Of a DNA stretch of 64,000 nt, positions 31,684 to 41,383 are shown piece after piece. Every line of letters begins with the position of its first letter. The stretch's first letter is position 1. The position numbers were made by a program, and so were the translations under genes. Origin of the DNA: Kappaphycus alvarezii (taxonomy: Eukaryota > Rhodophyta > Florideophyceae > Gigartinales > Solieriaceae); the NCBI GenBank assembly GCA_002205965.3, contig NADL03000010.1:1-64000 (forward strand). Reading direction: 5' to 3'. The notes under the pieces were generated by a model that made no database searches, was not told the origin of the DNA, and saw only the letters and a list, made by a program, of their open reading frames with translations.

Positions 31684-32047
31684 TCGGGGCGGATCATCGA
31701 AGAGGGCAAGGCGTCGGGAGCAGCGAGGAAGATCGCCAAGAAGATCGCCTCAAACACCGCCTAGTCTCCCAGGGGGAAACTATGCATCCTTAATTATTGG
31801 ACGGCTACCAATTAGACGTTGGCTTCGCGAAATGACAGAGGACCCACGAGAAGCAGAAGTAATTTCCTTTTTTGCAATTAGTATTTGCATGTGCTTCCAG
31901 ACCATTCACGGGGCGCACCTTACTCGTGAGGACTCAGTCCTTATGTTGCGAGTTTTTTTCTCCTTCAGATACCCGTTTCTGGACCCGTTGCCAGAAAAGT
32001 TTGCATACTACGTTTATACCTCACATTTGGAAGGTTTGGAGAAGTGA
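31598..32047 (+). CDS. Post-integrase domain 2, first part
   Basis: Frame +1 to Pol, overlapping it by 86 bases. It starts with an Arg/Ser/Pro-rich linker (SSKRARRREQRGRSPRRSPQ) and then a domain clearly related to domain 1: FFAISICMCFQTIHGAHLTR...RVFFSF against HFYINICLCFRTLNGPLLPQ...RVLFSF. Nucleotide similarity is low, so the duplication is old. There is no clear signal peptide or zinc site. It is not an obvious chromodomain or envelope. Function unknown. Confidence 0.7.
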   Translation: MLPLRNTTSAEDQDPPEAVMMIRAGPSSDRGGSSKRARRREQRGRSPRRSPQTPPSLPGGNYASLIIGRLPIRRWLREMTEDPREAEVISFFAISICMCFQTIHGAHLTREDSVLMLRVFFSFRYPFLDPLPEKFAYYVYTSHLEGLEK

Positions 32048-32247
32048 AACGGGAGGAGCTCATTAGAGAACACTATGAAACCATACGCCGAATCTACGAA
32101 ACTCTTGACCAAGGAGATGAGCCGGTCATCGCACGGTACACACTCTCTCATCATATTGGAAATGAGCTACTACCATATCCTTATAGTGAACCCTATACTC
32201 TCCCTGATGAATGGATAGAACTCCCACAAGAACAACAAGAGCAGTGA
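32044..32247 (+). CDS. Post-integrase domain 2, second part
   Basis: Frame -1 to the preceding ORF; the previous stop TGA is at 32045-32047. It completes domain 2: ELIREHYETIRRIYETLDQG and GNELLPYPYSEPY correspond to DLSQTYLNIIRPVYVFLKNN and EYRLVPYPLWEPY of domain 1. The protein ends 31 bases before the 3' LTR. A one-base indel or a programmed shift explains the break. Confidence 0.65.
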   Translation: MKREELIREHYETIRRIYETLDQGDEPVIARYTLSHHIGNELLPYPYSEPYTLPDEWIELPQEQQEQ

Positions 32248-32264
32248 CGAGCCGGGACGTTCGT

Positions 32265-32280
32265 CTTGAGCGGGAGGGCG
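32265..32280 (+). promoter_or_regulatory. Polypurine tract of Ty3-like element
   Basis: The bases just before the 3' LTR read TTGAGCGGGAGGGCG, a mostly purine stretch in the expected place for plus-strand priming. It is interrupted by two pyrimidines. Confidence 0.5.
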
Positions 32281-33000
32281 TGATGTGCGCAAATTCGCAC
32301 ACGAAAAAATTTAGATGAGGACCATAATTGTATACAGTATTGGAACTGGGAAGATATTTTTACAGTTTTTGAATTTGCAAGATATTTTTAATTTGGGTGA
32401 GTGTGGCAAATTCATCGGTTGATTTTTTATTTTAGGACACGCTGTCATAGTGGATGTCAGTACAGTTCTAGGTTGTGGGTGATACTACGAGTGACTCTGA
32501 AAGGTCTATATAATGGCCACATCAATTCCCACCCCTGGCCGATGGGTGGCTGGCATGGGTATGGCACCTAGATATTTACCTTGAGGAAATATCTTCTAAT
32601 GGTCTCTCTGGTTCACACGATTCCCGTGAATGCGTTTTATGGTATTTAGTATGTTTGATTGAGACTTTAGGATTAGCCGAAAGGTCTATATAAGCTGAGT
32701 AAAGTGCTTCCTCCTTGAGAGGTCAAGCAAGTTGGCAGACAACTTCAGGTCAAGCTCCGAGTAGTAGGAAGTTGAGAGTCAACTTCAGACCCTAGAAAAC
32801 TTTTTCCTAAGCTGGTCGCAGAGCATCAGTGGTAGACCCTGCCCCTTTTATACTTGCTTGTAGCCCTCTCAACTCTCTCCCATATACACTCCTTTTTATT
32901 TGTTCAACTATACCACGGTAGCACTTTTGTCGCTCGCAACACCTCCGTCTTGGGGTAGTTGGTTCTAAGTATCTCTTCTCCCGACGATTTACCCCTATCA
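32281..33000 (+). repeat. 3' LTR of Ty3-like element
   Basis: 720 bp, same as the 5' LTR in my base-by-base reading, followed by the ATATC target duplication. Confidence 0.96.
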
Positions 33001-33125
33001 ATATCGATGGAAGTTATCTGCAGTAAAACCGTATGGTTCTAACACGATGATAGGCAAGAACTTTCCGATGCGTTGCAAGTCCAGGGACAATGCTTTTCGT
33101 GCGTGCTGGCCCTCCGCTCTATTTG

Positions 33126-33290
33126 CTGGTAGAGGGGAAAGGTTTGAACGTTTTACTTTTGAAAGATATATCTGGTAGAGGGGAAGGTTTGGCTGTTTTA
33201 CTCTTGGAAGATATATCCGGTCTATCTGGTAGAGGGGAAAGGTTTGGGTGTTTTACTTTTGGAACATCTGGTAGAGAGGGAAAATTTTGG
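33126..33290 (+). repeat. Tandem array of motif M1, about four units
   Basis: Units begin CTGGTAGAGGGGAAAGGTTT at 33126, 33172, 33226 and 33268 (the last shortened) and run into GTTTTACTCTTGGAAGATAT. Unit length is 42-54 bp. The array ends in motif M4 (AAATTTTGGGTTATTTTAAT). Confidence 0.75.
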
Positions 33291-33884
33291 GTTATTTTAA
33301 TGCATGCAAGATGTGGTCGGTTATATCCACGCGCTAATGCGTTATGCGGGAGAAGTCGTCGCTGATGGGTAACACTACAGTACATGACCTTCCTTACAGG
33401 GCCGGCTCAATGCCGGCAATGTCTGGTAGAGTGAAGTGCCATCAGCGCTAGCCTCAATATTTCATGTACATGCATAATCTTACACAAGTTGACTGGGTAT
33501 CAGCCAGCCTATCTGTAACAGTAAATGAACCCGCATTGTTCCCGCTTTTCGAGATGGAAATATTATTTGCACGCTAACGCCGTCCATCACTTTCTATGAT
33601 CTAGGAACGGTTCTCGAAGGTTCGAGGCATTCTTCTACAGCAACACTCGGCGTTGGCATTAAATTCTAACGCTGCTTGTCTGCTGGCTGGCAATCCATCG
33701 ACTTTCTGATAGACTGTTGCTGGTGCAAGCATTCGACAGCAATGATTTGTGCATTGCTTCGACCATCAGTACATTTATTTAATATGACATTCAGATTTCA
33801 ACTTAGGGGAAATTTGGGGTGTTTTTAGTCCATGAAAAATGAGGTCAGCTGTTCCCTTCGGGATGTCGTGAAATGGGTTAAAGC
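33291..33884. repeat. Non-coding; motifs M4 and M2
   Basis: M4 continues to about 33330 (ATGTGGTCGGTT). M2 in minus orientation at 33484-33545 (TGGGTATCAGCCAGCCTATC). No gene. This may be the 3' untranslated part of the non-LTR element coded on the minus strand to the right. Confidence 0.5.
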
Positions 33885-34605
33885 TTACAATCTCAAGGAT
33901 TGGCGGGAAGCCGTCAAAACGCTAGAAATTGGCTGGAGGCCAGCCAACAGGCACGCCGCACTGGACATCGCTGCCGCTGCAGCATGACGTTGTGTTAAGA
34001 CTTGTTTAACCTTTGCGTAGGTCTCCCTTGCCCTCGTAGCGACGTTGCGTGTGACGTCGGTTAGCAACGCGTGAGCGTCCGGGTACCATCCTCCGAGTGT
34101 AGAGATAGGGACGGGGACCAGCCTACTTCTGGCTGAAGACGCGATGAAGGACCCGTATCTTCTGTGTTTCGCCGTTTTGCTGCGTAGAGCGAGGTGAGCT
34201 AGTTGAAAGTCCTTACTCTCTCTGTTCGAGGGCTCGAGGTGGCTGATGAAGGTGACATCGAAGAAGTTTGTTCTGCCAGTGCGTCCCATTGCACTAATAT
34301 CAAGTCTGGTGCGGTGGAGCCCTTCCGCCGCTCAATGACTGGATTTCGCGCAGCTTTCCCGAGTTCTTTCGCCAATAAACTGACCTGACGGTCGTGTCTT
34401 CGCGTCCTTTCGCCCCCGTGCAAGCAGTGCAAGAGATGGTCGCCGAAACAGTCGAGATTTTCGCAGCAGTTCCGTTTGGGGCGTGGTATTTCCGAAGGGA
34501 AAAGCGGGACTTGGCAGTAGTATTGGAACCATATCGAGAATTCTCTTGGTTCAATACTTGTCTTAAGACCCGGAGATGGGTACAGTAAACCCAATCTTTC
34601 GCGCC
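33885..34605 (-). pseudogene. Non-LTR retrotransposon C-terminus with restriction-like endonuclease
   Basis: Minus-strand protein in two main frames (34594-34199, then 34289-33885; a shift near 34270). It begins PSPGLKTSIEPREFSIW, the usual stretch after RT in RLE elements, then NCCENLDCFGDHLLHC (CCHC finger), RRHDRQVSLLAKELGKAARN, PDLILVQWDAL and DVTFISHLEPS (endonuclease P-D...D pattern), and finally VPISTLGGWYPDAHALLTDV and QRHAAAAAMSSAACLL. This is the target-cleaving end of an R2/CRE-like LINE. The RT domain is missing, consistent with truncation or decay. Confidence 0.8.
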
Positions 34606-35699
34606 GGGGAGCCCCATACAGGTATGATTTACAAACTCAAAAATGGGTTCCAGCCAATCCATTATATCTCAATAAAAGAAAACCCCTTTTCCCCTTTTTA
34701 TGATTCGTCAAAATTTTCACAGACACAGCAGGCTCTAAAATTTATAATTATCGTCCGCAGTGGGGCTTCGGCGTTTCCCCCTCCCCAACCTCGACGAAAT
34801 TGTGCGATTCGCCAATAATACTGGCAGCACATCAATGATTGGAATTAATTACCGATATGGGTAGAGTGGCAGTTACAGTTCTTTGCTGACAACGATGTAA
34901 GGATAAGGATTGACGCCCTCTTGCAGATATCAGCAGCAGTGCTGTACACTGCATCCGAGTCTCCTTTCGCGAGAAATACACGCCAATAGGCACAAGCTCA
35001 CTTTGCCTAATTTTTTCGTCTGCATTTCATTGTAGGCCCATTGGCTACAGAGTGGGAGAGAGAAGGCGATTTTACGGGTTTTCACATTTACATTGATGTT
35101 GACATAAGCGTAAAAATAAGAGCTTCTACTTGTACTTCCGTTTGGGTACTGCGGAGTATGCCACAGCTCATGGTGCAGTTTGCCAAGAAAGAGAGGAAGG
35201 GAATGTTTGAAGGTACGGCATGTTATATCAATACTGCATAGAGGGAAGACAGGGAGTTTTGTGCTTAAAAGACTAGGGAAGTGCGACGTGCAGGGCCACT
35301 AAAATTGACTAGCTTTAGAGGGGGGGGACAAACATCTGCATGTTGCGGGGGTGTTTAATGAATAAAACACCTCCCTGCTTTCCATCTATGCTAAATTTTA
35401 ATGCGAGATTTCTGAGAACCGGGGGAGTTTTAGAGGGGGGAATGTGGAGTTGTGTTTACTGCGAGACTTCGGAGGGCTGAGAAAGGAGGGAGCTATAAAG
35501 GGACACGGGGTGTTCGTTTCCAGTAACAGATAAGCTGGCTGATACCTAGTCAACAACTATGGCGGTAGGGGAAAGGTTTTGGGTGATTTTACTCTTGGAA
35601 GATATATTCTATCTATCCTAAAGTTTTCCAGACACCACAATCGACTCAAACAGGTGTGCCGACACAGTAATAGGGGAGGAACTACGCTCCCTAAAAGGC
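34606..35699. other. Non-coding; motif copies
   Basis: No RT or other domain upstream of the endonuclease remnant. M2 near 35500-35560 (CAGTAACAGATAAGCTGGCT) is followed directly by M1 near 35563-35620 (TTTTACTCTTGGAAGATATA), so the two motifs can be parts of one element. A plus-strand ORF at 35041-35241 has no motif. Confidence 0.45.
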
Positions 35700-35923
35700 C
35701 ACCTTCAGGCCGCATTGGACATGACGGCCGCTGCAGCGTGCCTTCGCATCAACTCCCCCCGAACCTTTCCGTACGTCTCCACCGCCCTTACGGCCACGTT
35801 CCTGCCATCATGAAGCACTGCGAATGTATCCGGGTGCCAACCTCCAAGTGGAGATTGGTGCAGGCACGAGCCTACCTCTGGTGGTTGTCGGGATAAAGGA
35901 TTGATTTGGCGGTAAGTTGGCAT
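35680..35923 (-). pseudogene. Tail of an RLE non-LTR element, copy 2
   Basis: The minus strand encodes LGGWHPDTFAVLHDGRNVAV then ETYGKVRGELMRRHAAAAVM, closely matching the tail at 33970-34110. Only the 3' end is present (5' truncation), typical of LINE copies. Confidence 0.75.
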
Positions 35924-36880
35924 GTACGTGAAAGGTTGCGGCAGGCGCTGAATGTATCTTCCAAGAGGGGAACGTTTAGGTTCGTTTGGGTGGTTTACTC
36001 AGTTTTCGAACGTTTGAGTTAGTTTACTGCGAGTGGAACATAGGGTGAAATTCCAAGAGTAAAAACACCAAACGTTTCCCCTTTTCCCTCTACCAGCAAG
36101 TAGAGAGGAGGCCAGGAAGCAAAAAAGCCGCATTGGAGGATGCTACCGATGCGGAGTTCCACTCTAAAAGAATACCTTGCACCTTCGAAACTTGAAAGTT
36201 ATAGACTGTACTGCTCTGTACGTTACTCTAAATTGGCTCCAGTACTGAGCTATATTTTTGTGATGTCTCCAATGCTACCGTAAGACCCCCATCACTTCCC
36301 CGGGAAGTAGCCGCTCCACATTCCTAATCCCCCGTTTTTATGATGTTGTTTTGAAAATAGGAAAATATAGTCTGCATTATGCGCCCCCTGGTTCGTCAAG
36401 CGCACAAATTCAGGTGCAATCAGAACTTTACGCTGGCATCAAACAAAGACTCGAAACAAGGCTTGTAACGCTGGCAGAGAAATGACGTGTTCGAGTGTAA
36501 TTCATTCGTCACATATGTATATTGGTACAGGTCACATTGCTGGCCTGGTCGCTCCTTTGCCCAAATCTCTGGAGCTTTGGGACTGCCTCACCGTACTCGA
36601 TTTTATTCAGGCGGAAAGGTTTGGGTGTTTTTACTCTTGGAAGATATATCCGATTTTATTCAGGTTCCTGAGAGAGAGTTATTTAGTGTTATCAGTGACG
36701 ACTTGTCCCGCTTACCGCACTTTCAGCGGCATGCATACAAACCGACCACATCTTCAATACATTAAAATGACCCAAAATTTCCCCTCTTTTTATTGACAGA
36801 TTTATTCCCGGACAAAGCCTGGACCTACGAGAGAGAGAGACTTTACTGACGCATGAACATACCAGGATTACAGAATTACG
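35924..36880. repeat. Non-coding; motifs M1, M3 and M4
   Basis: M1 fragments near 35948-36000 and 36052-36108 (minus) and 36605-36650 (plus). M3 (core GGAAGTAGCCGCTCCACATTCC) near 36300-36330. M4 in minus orientation near 36727-36790 (ATTAAAATGACCCAAAATTT). No gene. Confidence 0.5.
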
Positions 36881-36943
36881 GATCAGGGCGGTGTAGCTTC
36901 CTGCGATTGATAGCAATCGCAGTACGCTGTTGGACCAAAGAAC

Positions 36944-37410
36944 TTAGAACGAGTAACAGGCGTTGACGTTCGGCAACAGGACTCGTCCTTTCCGGAAGGC
37001 GATGTACTCGGAAATGCAATGCAACCCAGCCTCGGTCCCAGGACCAGCAGAGCCGTGGATGTCGAAATCCGTCGGGTAGAAATCCATATCAAGATCATCT
37101 CAAAGGGCGCGATACCTGTCGCTCTTGGCAGCTTCAGCTTGAGAAAGGATAGCGGTGGCATCGAAGACTGCGGAACGATTGTAGGGTGCGAAATGGGGGC
37201 TGATCACAGTCACATCATATCCCTGTGGCGGGGAGCGAACTAAGGGTCGTGAATGAAGAGATCGAGGCGACGACGAAGAGAAGAGAGAGCGGCATCCTGG
37301 GAAATTCCCATTCTCGTACGGGGCGGAGAAGCGATGGCGAGAGTAGTGAGCTCAGAAAAAAGATGATCGCGGAGCAGATTGTCACTGCGAACCGGAGCCA
37401 TTTACGGAGC
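36944..37410 (-). pseudogene. RLE non-LTR element, endonuclease region, copy 3
   Basis: One minus-strand frame with few stops reads RSDNLLRDHLFSELTTLA, then GYDVTVISPHFAPYNRSAVF (endonuclease Asp in D-V-T), LSQAEAAKSDRYRAL and FDIHGSAGPGTEAGLHCISE. Order and spacing match the 33885-34605 protein, but similarity is moderate, so this is a different subfamily. A TGA follows DRYRAL and a TAG precedes FAPRHGYDV. Confidence 0.65.
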
Positions 37411-37844
37411 CCCTCTGATACCTCTGAAATCAAGCCTCCCGTTTTGCTCCCGCATTGCTCGTTTTTCAATCCCCCTTTGCCTCCAACAGAAGAAGACGAC
37501 CAGAACTTTTAAGCGGTACCGCCGAGTGCATTCCATTGGAACTTGTTATTACTTGTTATTACTTGTATTTGATTACAAGTACAGAGGACTCCCAACCTTT
37601 CCATTACTCGCAGTAAACCAAACCAATTTCCCCCTTTGGAAATCATGTACAACTCAACTGAATGGTGCGGTCGCGTGTAAATTGCTCAAAATTTAGAACT
37701 AAAACTTGTGACAAGTAAAACTCAAAAGGAAAGCTTGTAGTATTTTACTGTTTGAACGGTGAGGCCAGTTGTTTCCGAGGGATTTGGCATAATGAGTATA
37801 GGCTTAGAAACTAACGGATCAGAGTACACCCTGAAAGTTAGTTT

Positions 37845-37955
37845 GAAGGCCAGCCAACGGACATCATGCACTAGACATTGCTGTCGCTGCGGTATATCCT
37901 CGTGGCAGGACCTGAGTAACCCGTTCTATACGTCTCCATTACCCTCACATTAATT
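37845..37955 (-). pseudogene. Tail of an RLE non-LTR element, copy 4
   Basis: The nucleotide sequence GGCCAGCCAACGGACATCAT...ATTGCTGTCGCTGCGG parallels GGCCAGCCAACAGGCACGCC...ATCGCTGCCGCTGCAG of copy 1 (33930-33985), continuing into a degraded ETY block. Confidence 0.6.
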
Positions 37956-39190
37956 CAAAAACTGGATCGAAATATAGACACTGAATGATCTTCTCAGTAA
38001 TCCCAATTTCGTATCCCTGTTGGAAAGCTGAGGGTGCGTTTATATTTTGAATAGGAAACGGCAGTATTGAGCTGTTCTTGCAGACCAGCGGTTCCCAAAT
38101 TGGCCAGGCTGCACATATTACAGTCGATGCCTGCGGGAAAGACTAGAAAAGCCCCGAAACGAATGTTCGAGATTTTGTTCATCACAATCATTCCTCTAGT
38201 ACACAGACCTGCCCTCTAGTCTTCGGAAAATAGCCGCCCGGTATACCTAATCAGTAAAGCACCCCACTTCCCCCCTCATTCCTTTGTACACTACTTTACA
38301 TGTTGACTGTGTATCAGCCAGCTTATCTGGTACAGAAAATGGATATCCCGTTTCCCTGCCTTTTGACACATGTCCGTAATGCATATCATGCAAGGCAATC
38401 TCTACTTCCCCGCTACAGTTCCACGTGCACGCATGATTTCTATGCAAAGTAGAAATTATCAGCGAGTAACTACTCTCTCGTTGTGCAATTTGACCCGCAC
38501 TCAGATCTCGTTTTGTTTTTTCTGTTCTCATCATTATTCGGTTTTTTCTTTTCTTTTTTTCTTTGTTGTTTTTTCTTTCACTCTCTAAGGACGAATAGAT
38601 CGAATATATCTTGCAAGAGTAAAACACCGAATCCTTTTTCTCTATAAGGACTGATATTGGAGAAAAAGAATATATGCTCTTTATCTCGTAGAAGTCCTTT
38701 TCGTGCAGAAACTGCCCTTCTTTTTACCTTTTATGTTCCGATCTTTTTCATCTACGTGAAGAAATCTCCTTTTCGCTTCTGTCTTTTCCTTTTTCAAATT
38801 TTACCATACGTAGCAACTATCTATCCTCCTCCTTCCTCGCCAATTATTTGGTAAATATCTTCTCTCGATCCTTTTTGCCTGCATGACCCCAAATATATTT
38901 ACCCACGATCAACGTTTCTACTAATACGTTTTTACATAAATCTGCCGCTAAGTGAGTGTTCAACGCTAATGCCAAACTGCATATTCAATTCCTGCTTGTT
39001 TTATTCGTCATTAGGCCGGGTAAACTGTAAATATTGGCGCTATTTAAAACCATTTGATGCCAAACAAATTTATTTCTCGATTCAGTAGCAATAGTCCATA
39101 AGGCGGCTACTCCCCTTAACAAAATGGATAGCCCACAACCTTGCTCTACTATCAAGAAATTGACCAGAGGGCCAAGATAATAAATGACCT
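37956..39190. repeat. Non-coding; motifs M1, M2, M3
   Basis: M3 near 38225-38270 (AATAGCCGCCC...AATCAGTAAAGCACCCC), M2 minus near 38296-38350 (GTATCAGCCAGCTTATCTGG), M1 minus near 38597-38645 (ATATCTTGCAAGAGTAAAAC). A pyrimidine-rich stretch at 38510-38590. No gene. The right part may be the U3 of the next LTR. Confidence 0.45.
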
Positions 39191-40086
39191 GAGCTTGCGT
39201 TAGGATGGGCTGACGGACTTTGAGGACTACCATCGAAGTATGGGCATGGAATGCGGTCGGGAGTGGGTTCTTCGGCACTTTTTAGAGGAGGAAGTGGAGG
39301 TTGAGGAGTCCGAAGCTCGGAAGAAGAAGGCAGTCCGTTCTTCCAAAAAAGGCGCTTGTCGAATTGTGGGAGCCATTAAAAGATCATCGCGAGGATGTTA
39401 CTCCGGAGATCAGCGCCCAGTTTGGAGGAAAATGGAGAAAATGAGTAAAAGTTTGTGATATCAGAGGGTGAGTAGTCGGATGTTGAGGGGATCGAAAGGG
39501 GATTATAGCACGAACTATATACGTATGTCTGAGGAGTATATCTATCATCGTGACCCATTCGAGGTGATTTGCAGGAGCCGCATTAAATATATAGATAATT
39601 TACACAAATTTTTTGTGTCTGACCTTGAAGATCGATATTTGGAGGAGTATGGCTATCTAGATATTTATCCTGAGAGTATCCATAGTCATTGCTTCTCTTG
39701 CAGAAGATTCTTTTGAATGTATTTATGGTATTTAGAATGTGTGTTTCAGATTTCATGGTTTCCCAAAAAGATAATATGGGTTGAGTAAACAAATTCCTTG
39801 AGGAAAGGTCAAGCAAGTTGATGGACAACTTCCAAGTGCTGATCCAAATAATTGTGAGGTTAAAAATCATCGTCTAACCTAAGAAGCCTTTCGTTTACGT
39901 TATTCGTTGAGCATAAGTGGTAGCTCCTGCCCCTTCCAGGTTCATATCTAAAAAATTGACTCCCTATTCTTATTCACCTCTTTTTGTTCCCACGACTCTA
40001 CCCCAATAGCCCATTTTCGCCTGCAACACCTCCGTTTCAGGATAATCGATACTGATAATCCCATACTCTCCGATATATTCCTATAA
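39190..40086 (+). repeat. Diverged LTR of the 1.5-kb type, with acidic-protein remnant
   Basis: The end (about 39780-40086) follows the shared U5: GGTCAAGCAAGTTGATGGAC, GCATAAGTGGTAGCTCCTGC, GCAACACCTCCGT, up to ATTCCTATA near 40085. Before it are homologues of the LTR-encoded protein: FEDYHRSMGMECGREWVLRH (about 39212) and YHRDPFEVICRSRIKYIDNL (about 39547), matching ADDYLRRQTKKKIIEFVRKL and CEPFADICGDCLDSMDILEE. The left border is probably near 38650, judged by the other copies, but I find no TG or target duplication. Confidence 0.6.
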
Positions 40087-40302
40087 ATGGCCTCTCTACT
40101 TCCTTCATTCAGCTTCACTGTATTTAGTAGTGGTAGCAAAACTCCCAGACCAGTAGATTTAGACCACGCAATATTTTCAGGATTTGGAGTAACTGCACTG
40201 ATTACTGATGTTATTTTGAATTTAAAAATGACACAGGAGCGTTTGAATTGGTATAATGAGTCTTTGGTGAAGGAATACTCTTGGAATCGCGAAAAACAAT
40301 AG
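40087..40302 (+). CDS. Hypothetical ORF directly after the diverged LTR
   Basis: 71 codons from ATG 40087 to TAG 40300-40302, starting at the base after the apparent LTR end. Composition is protein-like (DLDHAIFSGFGVTALITDVI, then MTQERLNWYNESL) but I recognise no family. It might be an old gag start or a chance ORF. Confidence 0.25.
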   Translation: MASLLPSFSFTVFSSGSKTPRPVDLDHAIFSGFGVTALITDVILNLKMTQERLNWYNESLVKEYSWNREKQ

Positions 40303-41180
40303 TGATAAACCATCAGAACTGCAAGCTTGTAAGCATGTTAGCCCCTATAGACTAGCTGTTTGTTAGTCCAGTATCAAATCAAGCGCATTGGAATTAGCCA
40401 CCAAGAAGGCATGTTTCAGAATACGGACTACGGCCTTTTTAGTAATCATCTGTTAAGTATAACGGAACAAGTAAAAAGGACGCTCGCTGATTTTCGCCCG
40501 TCTACCGTTACCTTTTGCATTCAAACATCACACAACAGCTGTTTAGGTTGAGGGATGTATCTTTTGACTAGTAGGATATTTCATTACCCTAATATTACGC
40601 TGGGTAGTATTGATAAAGCTTAACAGTTATACTCGATTCTGTTTCTGCTAGAACTCTCCTTTTTTCCTTTATCCACACTCAATTGTCCAAGAATTTCTTT
40701 TCCACACTTGTTCTTTCTTCTTCCGATAAGTCTGAGTCAATTGTGATAAATGAAAGATAAATCAATCTGTGTCAGAGTATTTTTTCCTTGTAGCAGTTGA
40801 GGATCTTTGTACCTTAGATTTTTGAGTTTTAGGGGAACAAGGAACGCAAGGCAAACAAAGCTCTATACAAGATAGCTTGTCGTCTTAGTCGGACAGAGGC
40901 AAAGGGTTGAAGACCAAGGAGTCGTTCCTATTAGGTCATGTAATCCTATAGAAACGGAATTAAGTACCTTAAATTATTCAGCTGGTTTCCCGGACAGGTC
41001 GAAAGAGCGTTTTTTGTGCCGCAGTTAACCATTTTGAAGTGAAACTGCTGACTGAAGCAGAAAGAAAACATGTAACTGACTATCACTAAGCTGGTCTCAC
41101 TTTAGGAAATAACTTTAATGTCCAAACATTGAACTACTCAAACTCTTCCCATAAATAGATCCGCTACCTAATTCTTGCCG
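40303..41180. other. No recognisable gene
   Basis: Short ORFs only, no repeats that I can relate to other parts of the window. Confidence 0.4.
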
Positions 41181-41185
41181 CAGAA

Positions 41186-41383
41186 TGGATATATGTGGCC
41201 CACGGGGACCTCGGGGAGATTTTGTTGCTTCTTTCTATCTTGTTGTTGGTCAATTTGTTTTTGCCCGTAGTCTGTGACTTTTTGGATAAATACGCTAGTT
41301 TCGTGTCAGATGAGGTTAGTTTGAATGACTTGATAAAAGAATCGAGAACTGATTCTGAACTATCTAAACCATTCGAGAAATAA
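41186..41383 (+). CDS. Small membrane-protein-like ORF or exon
   Basis: An acceptor-like CTTGCCGCAG at about 41174-41183 precedes a frame with one clear hydrophobic segment (EILLLLSILLLVNLFLPVV) and a polar tail ending KPFEK at TAA. There is no ATG in this frame before the hydrophobic segment, so it would have to be an internal or terminal exon. Weak evidence. Confidence 0.25.
   Translation, partial: WIYVAHGDLGEILLLLSILLLVNLFLPVVCDFLDKYASFVSDEVSLNDLIKESRTDSELSKPFEK

Larger units (their letters stand above)
25516..33000 (+). mobile_element. Ty3/gypsy-type LTR retrotransposon, recently inserted
   Basis: 720-bp LTRs (25516-26235 and 32281-33000) that I read as identical throughout, TG...CA ends, and a perfect 5-bp target duplication ATATC (25511-25515 and 33001-33005). 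The internal order is gag, protease, RT, RNase H, integrase, which is the Ty3/gypsy order, followed by two copies of an unknown domain. Identical LTRs imply recent integration. Nevertheless the reading frame changes six times and one TGA is in frame. Either some of these are programmed recoding sites or a defective copy was moved in trans. Confidence 0.97.

Noticed and set aside
31598-32247. Envelope-like gene after pol
   Set aside because: No signal peptide, no terminal membrane anchor, no glycoprotein-like Cys pattern; instead it repeats the domain at the end of the Pol frame.
33119-33385. Minus-strand repeat protein over 33.1-33.4 kb
   Set aside because: Translation of the M1 tandem array; repeats arise from the DNA array and M1 is non-coding elsewhere.
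33126-38650. CRISPR array from regularly recurring M1/M2 blocks
   Set aside because: Irregular spacing, both orientations, and association with eukaryotic retroelement remnants.
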